From an uncultured Eubacteriales bacterium (GTDB lineage Bacteria; Bacillota; Clostridia; Peptostreptococcales; Anaerovoracaceae), in the NCBI GenBank assembly GCA_959021945.1, contig CAUEYG010000042.1:1-8434 (forward strand): a stretch of 8,434 nt of DNA. Direction: 5' to 3'. Under the pieces are notes generated by a model that was not told the origin of the DNA, did no database searches, and worked only from the letters and a program-made list of their open reading frames with translations. Of the stretch, positions 1-6,194 are shown in pieces. Each line of letters starts with the position of its first letter. The first letter of the stretch is position 1. The position numbers were made by a program, and so were the translations under genes.

Positions 1-1232
1 CAATCTCCGGACTGATTACTATTTTTTTTATCTTTTCCGTCTGGTTTATCAACTACAATCTCCTCTTCTATTCCAATTTGCTGTAGGGTTTCTAATGTCA
101 CACCTATTGTTATTATATTTTTTTCCCGGGAAAAATTCAAACTTTTATTTAAAATTTGGGACTTCTTTGGTAAGTTTTCTTTTGCGTACTGTCTAATCCG
201 GGCATTTACCAGTTTTTTCAGTTCCTTGTTTTTTACCTCTTTTTCACTGAGCGTTACCTCTTCCACAGAAACCAGATCAATTTTCAGGCGAAATGGACGT
301 ACTATGTTGATCAAATTTTTCCTTTTTACTACAGAGGCTTCATAAGGGTTTATGGCTTTTGCCAGATTGTGATCATTGATGGAAATACCCCATATCTTTT
401 TTCCGGTACTAGTCTTAATTCTTTCATATCGCTCAGAATAAAAGTTCAGCCTTTGGGGAATTTTTGCTTCTACCTGCCCTTCTGCATGGACATATGTTTC
501 TGTCTTGTCAGCTGAATCTGTTCCATAGGCTACGTTTTTTAAGGGTACTGTTCCTGTAATTAAAATATCGCCTTTTTTTACATATTCCCCGTCTTTTGCC
601 GCTCTCAATCCTTCTATTGGAATAATTTTGCTGATATATCCCGATTTGTCAGCAACAATATTACATGGATTTTTCTTTTCCACCTTTGTTTTTACCGGTT
701 TAGCGCCTTCTGCAATGGATACCTGAGCCAAATTTCCATCAAAAGTAATACCGGCCCAGGAAATTTCATCGTATTCTTCATAAAGTTTGATTTTTACTTT
801 ATTGAGGTCAACATCTTTGCGGCACCCTTCATACAGACCGGCTTCTGCAAGTGTCTGGCGCAAACGTGGTTCATCAATTTTCTCATATCCATTGACCTGG
901 ATTTCCACAATAAACAGGCTCTGGTAGTAAAGAAAGGCCGCAATGAGCAAAACCCCTGCAATGGTAATCTTTTTATTCCAAAGAATGCGAAGTCCGTATT
1001 TATATCCTCCATCTTTGAGAATCGTAATCTTATAACTGCTTTTAGCCATCTTTTTTAAGCGGTTGAAATCCCTACTGCTGACCAGCAGCGTGATTTCAAG
1101 ATCACTGATAAACGTAATGTTCCTGAGCTGTATTCTGTTTTTCATACATTTATCAATCAGTTTATCAAGCTGAAACCCCTCAATCTTTATCTTCCTGTAA
1201 TGTTCCGTAAAACTGGAGTTGTTCCAAGTCAC
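1..1232 (-). CDS. yqfD: Sporulation protein YqfD (3' end cut by window edge)
   Basis: About 410 codons are visible without a stop. The frame reaches base 3, and the edge leaves TG plus one unknown base, so the gene may end almost exactly here (Bacillus subtilis YqfD is about 400 residues). The chosen start is GTG at 1232: residues 13-29 (RKIKIEGFQLDKLIDKC) match the N-terminal block of the family, which an ATG start at 1145 would remove. The upstream AAAGG is 13 nt away, a weak spacing, so translation is probably coupled to yqfC, which it overlaps by 53 nt. Residues about 88-107 form one membrane segment (ITIAGVLLIAAFLYYQSLF). This is followed by a small FtsQ/POTRA-like stretch (IVEIQVNGYEKIDEPRLRQ) and a long external domain. 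In B. subtilis the family belongs to the mother-cell sigma-E regulon and is needed for normal sporulation. Its biochemical role is not established. Family assignment is strong; the start is likely but not certain. Confidence 0.88.
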   Translation of the reverse strand, partial: MTWNNSSFTEHYRKIKIEGFQLDKLIDKCMKNRIQLRNITFISDLEITLLVSSRDFNRLKKMAKSSYKITILKDGGYKYGLRILWNKKITIAGVLLIAAFLYYQSLFIVEIQVNGYEKIDEPRLRQTLAEAGLYEGCRKDVDLNKVKIKLYEEYDEISWAGITFDGNLAQVSIAEGAKPVKTKVEKKNPCNIVADKSGYISKIIPIEGLRAAKDGEYVKKGDILITGTVPLKNVAYGTDSADKTETYVHAEGQVEAKIPQRLNFYSERYERIKTSTGKKIWGISINDHNLAKAINPYEASVVKRKNLINIVRPFRLKIDLVSVEEVTLSEKEVKNKELKKLVNARIRQYAKENLPKKSQILNKSLNFSREKNIITIGVTLETLQQIGIEEEIVVDKPDGKDKKNSNQSGD

Positions 1233-1443
1233 CTGTAATCAACATCCTTTCATCTTTCAGTTCTTTTATCATCAACCCTTTCCCTATGACAGATGTAAAA
1301 CGCTGCCCATTATGTACAATGACCTGATCCTGTGAAAGCAGCACCAACTTTTTTACATTGTCCAGGATAACTGTATTGCCGCTGACCAGCGCTCTTGGCA
1401 TATTGATGGCAAAGTCAAACAGCAGTTCATCTTTAATGGTCAT
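1180..1443 (-). CDS. yqfC: Sporulation protein YqfC (YabP/YqfC family)
   Basis: This small protein has 87 residues; the Bacillus homologue is about 93. It has the family pattern: a short N-terminal acidic/hydrophobic helix, then 'MPRALVSGN', a beta-rich middle, and the conserved tail GKGLMIKELKDERMLITG (residues about 54-71) followed by LQFYG. There is no signal peptide or membrane segment. The ATG at 1443 follows a strong AAGGAGGG ribosome binding site. It is the first gene of a two-gene operon with yqfD, whose reading frame starts inside it. In B. subtilis the yqfC-yqfD pair is expressed in the mother cell under sigma-E, and a sigma-E-like promoter lies just upstream here. The molecular function of YqfC is unknown. 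Identification rests on recognised family sequence plus the conserved yqfD partner. Confidence 0.9.
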   Translation of the reverse strand: MTIKDELLFDFAINMPRALVSGNTVILDNVKKLVLLSQDQVIVHNGQRFTSVIGKGLMIKELKDERMLITGDLEQLQFYGTLQEDKD

Positions 1444-1466
1444 AGGCCCTCCTTATGATTCTTTCT

Positions 1467-1495
1467 ATTTTATTAATTGTCTCCCGTGAATATGT
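1467..1495 (-). promoter_or_regulatory. Candidate sigma-E promoter for yqfC-yqfD
   Basis: Reading the minus strand, ACATATT (1495-1489) resembles the sigma-E -35 box (KMATATT). It is followed after 14 nt by AATAAAAT (1474-1467), which matches the -10 pattern CATACA-T at six of eight positions. The predicted start would give a short leader of roughly 15-20 nt ahead of the yqfC ribosome binding site. Spacing and the known sigma-E control of this gene pair support it, but the -10 box is imperfect. Confidence 0.42.
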
Positions 1496-1518
1496 CTTCG
1501 TAATGAAAAAGTAAGAGA

Positions 1519-1548
1519 ATTATAATTCGATCAAGAAACCTATGCAAA
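1519..1548 (-). promoter_or_regulatory. Candidate vegetative promoter toward yqfC
   Basis: On the minus strand there is a perfect TATAAT at 1524-1519, preceded after an 18-nt spacer by TTTGCA (1548-1543), a 4/6 match to TTGACA. It would give a leader of about 70 nt. The region is AT-rich, so a chance match is possible. It competes with the nearer sigma-E-like candidate. Confidence 0.3.
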
Positions 1549-1563
1549 TTGTCGGTTTTAAAG

Positions 1564-1569
1564 TATAAT
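1564..1569 (+). promoter_or_regulatory. -10 hexamer of a probable promoter for the PHP-domain gene
   Basis: A perfect TATAAT lies 51 nt before the ATG of the PHP-domain gene. The -35 position at 17-nt spacing (TATGCA, 1541-1546) matches the consensus at only three of six bases, so the promoter is weak, activator-dependent or misassigned. Between it and the start there is only the AAAGGA ribosome binding site. Confidence 0.32.
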
Positions 1570-1619
1570 AAAAGCGAAATAGCTGATCCACAATTATAAC
1601 AGAAAGGACAAATCCATTC

Positions 1620-2405
1620 ATGTACGATTATCATACTCACACCGCCTTTTCCGATGACTGCAGCGTGCCTATGGATGAAATGATTCAGGGCGCTGTCCGC
1701 TGCGGGATTAAAGAGCTTGCCATTACAGATCACTATGACCCGGGATATGAGGATCCAGAGTTCCCCTTTACGTTAGATTTTGAAAATTACTATAAAGCCC
1801 TGGCAGATGCCCAGGCTGCGTATGGCCATCAAATCACCATTATTAAAGGTATGGAAATCGGTATTATGGACAGCCAGTTTGAAGAATGTACACGGGCTGT
1901 AAAAGATTTTCCCTATGACTTTATTATTGGCTCTTTTCACTGTCTTGGAAAGGACGATTTATATCGCTACGATTTTTCAAAGGTAGACAGACCAAAAAAG
2001 CTAGAGGAATTTTATATCTATGTGAACAAATGTCTGAAAGAATATAAGGATTATGATATTGCCGGCCATCTGACCATTATTGACCGTTATATTGGCCAAA
2101 TTTACGATTACACACCTTACATGGATATTATTGAAGATACACTGAAAACCATAATCTATGATGGAAAAGGTCTGGAAATCAATACATCCAGCTTTAAATA
2201 CAAAACAGGCATCTGGCTGCCCCGCACGGAAGTGCTGCAGCTTTATAAAGATTTAGGAGGAGAAATTTTGACCTTTGGTTCTGATTCCCATGAAACCAAA
2301 TATTTCCGAAACCATTTTGACGAGGCGTATGAATTGGCCAGGAGCCTTGGATTCCGGTACCAGTGTACTTTTAGGAAACGCCAGGCCCAGTTTCATAAGA
2401 TCTAA
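1620..2405 (+). CDS. PHP-family phosphoesterase, histidinol-phosphatase type
   Basis: This 261-residue protein has a complete PHP metal-binding motif set: HTH at residues 5-7 with D12, TDH at 36-38, the glutamate of GMEIG (E79), GSFH (H107), AGH (H150) and FGSDSH (D222, H224). The three-metal PHP barrel hydrolyses phosphoesters. The length and the DYHTHT / GSDSHE pattern fit the HisK/HisJ-type histidinol-phosphatase group, which makes L-histidinol from histidinol phosphate in the cytoplasm. The start has an AAAGGA about 11 nt upstream. No other histidine biosynthesis gene is nearby, and many stand-alone homologues have untested substrates, so a different small phosphomonoester is possible. 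It stands alone, divergent from yqfC, and is closed by its own terminator. No signal peptide or membrane segment is seen. The PHP family call is firm; the substrate is a guess from family resemblance. Confidence 0.85.
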   Translation: MYDYHTHTAFSDDCSVPMDEMIQGAVRCGIKELAITDHYDPGYEDPEFPFTLDFENYYKALADAQAAYGHQITIIKGMEIGIMDSQFEECTRAVKDFPYDFIIGSFHCLGKDDLYRYDFSKVDRPKKLEEFYIYVNKCLKEYKDYDIAGHLTIIDRYIGQIYDYTPYMDIIEDTLKTIIYDGKGLEINTSSFKYKTGIWLPRTEVLQLYKDLGGEILTFGSDSHETKYFRNHFDEAYELARSLGFRYQCTFRKRQAQFHKI

Positions 2406-2407
2406 TA

Positions 2408-2452
2408 CCTAAAAACGGGCTCGTTCATAATGAACAGAGTCCGTTTTTTAGG
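2408..2452. terminator. Bidirectional intrinsic terminator between convergent genes
   Basis: An almost perfect inverted repeat pairs CCTAAAAACGGGCTC with GAGTCCGTTTTTTAGG, and GTTCAT with ATGAAC, allowing one G-U pair and small bulges. It begins 2 bases after the stop of the PHP gene and lies 28 bases beyond the stop of the aminotransferase on the other strand. The A-run on the left arm and U-run on the right arm let it work in both directions. Confidence 0.88.
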
Positions 2453-2480
2453 AGTTGTATTATTTTTATGTAATCACAAT

Positions 2481-3569
2481 TTATTTGATGCACTCAGACA
2501 GCACATTGAGGAATTCCTTACAATCTTCCGGATAAATTTCGCCCATATTAGCCACCTGGAACATGCCCATTTCTACGTATTTCCCTTTTCCGCTATAAAC
2601 CACGTATCCCTTATCTTCCATATCCTTGAGGAACTTGTTCAGGTCCTTTCCCTCCGGCAAAAATACAGAAGTAACCGTATTGGCCATATGTTCAGAAAGG
2701 AGCAGTTTCAGTCCAAGCTCCTGCATTCCCTTTCTTAAAATACCTGCACATTCGTTGTACCTTGCAATCTGGTGCTCCACACCTTCTTCTAATATATTCG
2801 TCAAAGCCTGATTTAATGCCCAGAAAAGGTTTACATTAGGAGTATTTGGTGTCTGGTTGCTCTTTACAGCGCTCGCATAATGTTTTGCCAGATTAAGATA
2901 TACATTCTTCCCCATTTCCGGAGTGAGCGTTTCCAAAGCTTCTTTTTTTCCGCAGATATAAGCAGAGCCAGGGAAGGCTCCAAGGCACTTACCTCCTACG
3001 GAAGTAGCAAAGGTGATGTTGAAATCCACCACATCAATGGCTTCTCCTGCTGCTGCTGATACGCAATCAACAAAATACCACTTTCCATATTTTTCACACA
3101 GCTGCCCTACTTCCTTTACTGGATTGATCATACCTGTAGAGGTCTCGTGGCAGACCATGGCTACTGTTTTTACCTTTGGATTAGCCTTCATCACATCTTC
3201 AATTTTGGCTACATCCGGATAATCTCCCCACTCGAAAGGAACATCAACCAAAGGAATCTGGTATTTTTCAATAATTTCTAAGAGTCTCTCGCCAAAGACA
3301 CCATTTCTGATCAACATCACTTCTTCCCCTGCACGAAAAATGGAAGACAGTACTGTCTCATTAGAGGAAGTTCCTGATCCTGAAATAATAACAGATTGGT
3401 AAGTATCATCTGCTTTGAACAATTGGTTGATCTTTTTCACTGTATCTGCAAACAGCTCTTCAAATTCAGCCCCTCTGTGGCAGATATCGTAGTGCATCAT
3501 GGCCTCACGCACATTGTCTTTTACCATAATAGGACCCGGACTGAATAACATCGGTTTACTCATTTTCAT
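2481..3569 (-). CDS. Class V PLP aminotransferase, PhnW/alanine-glyoxylate type, unusual substrate pocket
   Basis: This 362-residue fold-type I PLP enzyme is most like 2-aminoethylphosphonate-pyruvate and alanine/serine-glyoxylate aminotransferases. Visible marks are SPGP (10-13), DICHRGAEFEEL (28-39), the PLP-phosphate loop GSGTSSNE (64-71), HETSTGMINP (141-150), Asp168 in YFVDCVS contacting the pyridine nitrogen, and the Schiff-base Lys194 in SVGGKCLG. The C-terminal FRIGNIGE-type motif reads FQVANMGE (337-344), so the Arg that binds the substrate carboxylate in alanine-glyoxylate aminotransferase is Gln338. No PhnX phosphonatase is nearby, so classic phosphonate breakdown is not supported. 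It is the last gene of an operon with the kinase (33-nt gap) and AraC regulator. By inference it deaminates the permease or kinase substrate. The second ATG (3563) is a likelier start than 3569 on spacing. The family is firm; the substrate is unknown. Confidence 0.85.
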   Translation of the reverse strand: MKMSKPMLFSPGPIMVKDNVREAMMHYDICHRGAEFEELFADTVKKINQLFKADDTYQSVIISGSGTSSNETVLSSIFRAGEEVMLIRNGVFGERLLEIIEKYQIPLVDVPFEWGDYPDVAKIEDVMKANPKVKTVAMVCHETSTGMINPVKEVGQLCEKYGKWYFVDCVSAAAGEAIDVVDFNITFATSVGGKCLGAFPGSAYICGKKEALETLTPEMGKNVYLNLAKHYASAVKSNQTPNTPNVNLFWALNQALTNILEEGVEHQIARYNECAGILRKGMQELGLKLLLSEHMANTVTSVFLPEGKDLNKFLKDMEDKGYVVYSGKGKYVEMGMFQVANMGEIYPEDCKEFLNVLSECIK

Positions 3570-3572
3570 TTT

Positions 3573-3579
3573 CTCCTTT
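3573..3579 (-). promoter_or_regulatory. Ribosome binding site that favours the second ATG of the aminotransferase
   Basis: AAAGGAG lies only 3 nt from the ATG at 3569 but 9 nt from the in-frame ATG at 3563. The latter is the usual spacing, so the protein probably starts MSKPMLFSPGP, two residues shorter than the longest reading. Confidence 0.6.
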
Positions 3580-3602
3580 CAGAAATCACTGTATTTATTG
3601 AT

Positions 3603-5099
3603 TTAATCTTCTACCCAGTTCTTTGCTCTGTCAACAGCCTTGTGCCAGTTATAAAGCAAGGTTTCCCGCTCATCCACGCTCATCTTAGGCTCATACCGTT
3701 TGCTCAGCTTCCATTTATCAGCCAGATCGCTGACAGAATTAAAATCACCGATTCCCAGAGCCGCTAAATAAGCTGCGCCTAAAGGCGTCGTATCATTAAT
3801 TACCGGCACATCTACCGGAATCCCCAAAAGATCCGCCTGAAACTGCATCAGAAACTGATTGGCTACTGCCCCGCCGTCAACACGCATAATCTGAATAGGA
3901 ATGCTAGCATCCATATTCATAACATCTAGATTATCCTTTACCTGATAAGCTGTAGATTCCAAAGTTGCCCGAACGATTTGCTCTCTCGTTGTTCCGCCGG
4001 TTATGCCAATAATCGTACCTCTTGCATAAGAGTCCCAATGAGGTGCCGCAAGACCGGCAAAGGCAGGGACAAAATAGACGCCGCCGTTGCTCTTAGCCTC
4101 ATATGCCATTTGTTCCGTTTCACTGGCATCATTGATAATCTTCAGTCCATCTCTCAACCACTGAGTAGCAGCGCCGGTTATATAGATTCCTCCATCCAGA
4201 GCAAATGTGGTTTTGCCACCTAATCTCCACGCAACTGTAGTAAGGAGCCCATTCTTGGAATAAACCGGCTTGTCTCCTGTATTCATCAACATAAAACAGC
4301 CTGTACCATATGTACATTTAATTGCTCCCGGAGAATAACAGGCCTGACCAAACAAAGCTGCCTGCTGATCTACAACAGATCCTGCAATAGGAATGGATGC
4401 GCCGAAAAAGTCCAGGGGATCGGTATTTCCATATACCATAGAACTATCACAGATTTCCGGCAAAATCTTACGGTCAATTCCAAAGATATCCAAAATATCT
4501 TGATCCCATTTTCCTGTATGAATATTCATCAACATGGTACGGGAAGCCGTGGAAGCATCTGTAACATGGACTTTCCCATGAGTCATTTTCCAAATTACCC
4601 AAGAATCCAACGTGCCAGCCAAAATTTTTCCTGCTCTTATTCGTTCCTTGACACCATCTACGTGATCAATAATCCATTTAATCTTAGTGGCACTGAAATA
4701 AGCGTCGATCATTAAGCCGGTTTTCTCTCTGATCTGTCCGCCGTATTCTTCTGTAAGACGATCTGCATAGCGGGCGGTCCTGCGGTCCTGCCAAACGATA
4801 GCATTATAAACAGGTACCCCCGTCTCTTTATCCCAAAGCATGACCGTTTCTCCCTGATTGTCAATCCCAATGCAAGCGATCTCCTCTGGTTTAGCACCTG
4901 CGGTATTCAGGGCCATACTGATGGAACTTCTCACCCCATCCCAAATTTCCATAGGATCATGTTCCACCCATCCGGGGTTTGGATAATGCTGACTGTGTTC
5001 TTTGTACCCTCTGGCCACCAACTCCCAGTTTTCATTGAGAAGCAAAGTAGTCGTTCCTGTTGTACCCTGGTCCATTCCCAGGTAATACCTCTTTGTCAT
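3603..5099 (-). CDS. FGGY-family kinase related to glycerol kinase, with altered substrate site
   Basis: This 498-residue protein has glycerol-kinase length and near-collinear sequence: nucleotide loop DQGTTGTTT (10-18), PGWVEHDPMEIW (42-53), IVWQDRR (101-107), AYFSATK (133-139), catalytic-base region DQQAALFG (244-251), YGTGCFMLMNTG (264-275), RVDGGAVANQFLMQFQ (406-421). FGGY kinases transfer ATP phosphate to a hydroxyl of a polyol or sugar in the cytoplasm. Relative to E. coli GlpK, Trp103, Tyr134, Asp244, Gln245, Phe269 and Glu84 are kept. The glycerol-binding Arg83 is Gly83 (NQGET instead of NQRET), and the Gly before the catalytic Asp is Val243. A plain glycerol kinase call is therefore doubtful. 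The neighbours are an aminotransferase and an amine/amino-acid permease, not glycerol genes (no GlpF or GlpD), which suggests an amino-alcohol substrate (inference). The start has an AGGTGGAGG ribosome binding site and lies 15 nt after the AraC gene, so the genes are co-transcribed. Confidence 0.86.
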   Translation of the reverse strand: MTKRYYLGMDQGTTGTTTLLLNENWELVARGYKEHSQHYPNPGWVEHDPMEIWDGVRSSISMALNTAGAKPEEIACIGIDNQGETVMLWDKETGVPVYNAIVWQDRRTARYADRLTEEYGGQIREKTGLMIDAYFSATKIKWIIDHVDGVKERIRAGKILAGTLDSWVIWKMTHGKVHVTDASTASRTMLMNIHTGKWDQDILDIFGIDRKILPEICDSSMVYGNTDPLDFFGASIPIAGSVVDQQAALFGQACYSPGAIKCTYGTGCFMLMNTGDKPVYSKNGLLTTVAWRLGGKTTFALDGGIYITGAATQWLRDGLKIINDASETEQMAYEAKSNGGVYFVPAFAGLAAPHWDSYARGTIIGITGGTTREQIVRATLESTAYQVKDNLDVMNMDASIPIQIMRVDGGAVANQFLMQFQADLLGIPVDVPVINDTTPLGAAYLAALGIGDFNSVSDLADKWKLSKRYEPKMSVDERETLLYNWHKAVDRAKNWVED

Positions 5100-5114
5100 C
5101 GTCCTCCACCTTTC

Positions 5115-5996
5115 TTAATTTACATATAGGTAATGATCAATCTTACTGTAATCCAGGCAAACAAAGCCCATTTTTCTCAGTGAACCGGAAGAACAGTGTA
5201 AAAATCTTCTGTAACACCGATTCATATGCGCATGATCGAAGAAGCCGCTGTCCAGAGCCAGATTTACAAGGGGTTCCTGGCTGGATGCATCCGCTAATTT
5301 TACAAGAGAGTTTTGGAGTCTCATAATTTCACAGTAAATCTTTGGGGAAATCCCCACATATTTTTCAAACACTTTTCCAAGATACCGTTCACTGTATCCG
5401 GTCTCTGTTCCCAATTGGCTGACTTTAATATTTCCATGTTTTTCAAAGATACGGTCTGTGCAGTAACGAATCAGATAACTGGCGTCGTCTTCCTTCATTC
5501 TGATTCGAATCAATTTTGATAAAAGCATGACTTTTTCCTGAACAGGCAAATCCCTGTTAGCAGCTGCTATAATTTGGCTGCCGCTTTTTATATAGTCTTT
5601 AATATCACAGACTTTATTTGTTAATGTGTTCGCACTGTCTTTTAAAATAGATGCTGTAGCGCTGGGCTGAAACCGCATTATCAGCAAAAGTTCACCAGGC
5701 TTTAATTCGATCTTTTTAATTTCATCAATAGTTCCGCAAAGCCTCCCGCACATATCTTCTTCTTTGCCACAAAAAACCATGGAAATACAGCCATCAGGAA
5801 TAACCGGTATATTAATGGGAGATGAAGCACTGCATTTTCCGGCAAAAATATCAGAAACCGACGTGTACAAAGGATGCCCAAAGTTGATGTCAATTCGAAA
5901 CGGATGGCAATTTGCGTCATTTGCACGAAAAGGCTTGTAATTCGAGCGTCCTTCCGCAGATGCCAGATGCTGCTTATCGCTAATAATAAATGACAT
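5115..5996 (-). CDS. AraC-family transcriptional regulator of the kinase/aminotransferase/permease module
   Basis: This 293-residue protein has a C-terminal AraC-type DNA-binding domain with two helix-turn-helix units. The first is around residues 188-212 (IKVSQLGTETGYSERYLGKVF); the second is around 241-264 (PLVNLALDSGFFDHAHMNRC), followed by YRRF. The N-terminal half (about 20-115) has a PDGCISMVF motif and an 'IMRFQPSAT' strand. These resemble the cupin-like sensory domain of AraC proteins with 'PDGC-DLIF' and 'G-RF-PGA' motifs (DUF6597-like), so it probably binds a small effector. It is first in the operon with the kinase and aminotransferase and divergent from the permease, the usual arrangement for a local activator that also controls itself. 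The ribosome binding site is weak (a GAGAG-like stretch before ATG 5996). A promoter-like TTGACC/TATGAT pair lies about 55 nt upstream. The family is sure; the effector is unknown. Confidence 0.88.
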   Translation of the reverse strand: MSFIISDKQHLASAEGRSNYKPFRANDANCHPFRIDINFGHPLYTSVSDIFAGKCSASSPINIPVIPDGCISMVFCGKEEDMCGRLCGTIDEIKKIELKPGELLLIMRFQPSATASILKDSANTLTNKVCDIKDYIKSGSQIIAAANRDLPVQEKVMLLSKLIRIRMKEDDASYLIRYCTDRIFEKHGNIKVSQLGTETGYSERYLGKVFEKYVGISPKIYCEIMRLQNSLVKLADASSQEPLVNLALDSGFFDHAHMNRCYRRFLHCSSGSLRKMGFVCLDYSKIDHYLYVN

Positions 5997-6194
5997 ATTC
6001 GCTCTCTTTTCTTGTTTCTAGTAAAAATCGGAACCTATGTTTTTTCATTTTAATCATATCACCTCCAATTATTTTGGTCAACTTCTGATTTGTACTAGTG
6101 TAAGAAAGACAAAAAAATTAAAATAAAATAGGTTTTATCCAAAGTAACTGTTTTTTCGACAATTGCATTTTTACATTTTAGGAGGTTATTATTT
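5997..6194. promoter_or_regulatory. Divergent control region between the AraC operon and the permease
   Basis: This 198-nt AT-rich gap contains the leaders of both divergent units and is the expected place for AraC-protein binding sites. A clear promoter-like pair faces the araC side (6081-6053). Toward the permease I see no good -35/-10 pair, only TAAAAT-like hexamers in an A-rich tract (6101-6130). A poor promoter would fit a gene that needs an activator. The permease ribosome binding site AGGAGG ends 9 nt before its ATG. No convincing pair of AraC half-sites could be defined by eye. Confidence 0.5.
6053..6081 (-). promoter_or_regulatory. Sigma-A-type promoter for the AraC-kinase-aminotransferase operon
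   Basis: On the minus strand TTGACC (6081-6076) and TATGAT (6058-6053) are separated by exactly 17 nt. Each matches its consensus at five of six positions. The predicted start, around 6046, leaves a leader of about 50 nt before the araC ATG. The spacer contains a strong Shine-Dalgarno-like sequence, discussed in the findings. Confidence 0.58.

Noticed and set aside
2430..2738. Plus-strand reading frame of about 100 codons overlapping the aminotransferase end
   Set aside because: It is antisense to a well-supported gene, starts inside the terminator hairpin, and has no recognisable protein features.
2481..3569. phnW (2-aminoethylphosphonate transaminase) annotation
   Set aside because: There is no phosphonoacetaldehyde hydrolase or phosphonate transporter nearby, and the FRIG-motif Arg is Gln, so substrate identity is not supported.
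3603..5099. Plain glycerol kinase (glpK) annotation
   Set aside because: Overall similarity is high, but the glycerol-binding Arg is missing and no glycerol uptake or dehydrogenase gene is adjacent, so the symbol was withheld.
6018..6134. Inverted repeats CTAGTA/TACTAG and AACCTAT/ATAGGTT in the divergent control region as AraC-protein operators
   Set aside because: The 6-7 bp matches are expected by chance in AT-rich DNA, and the two pairs are not arranged as mirrored composite sites, so no operator can be claimed.
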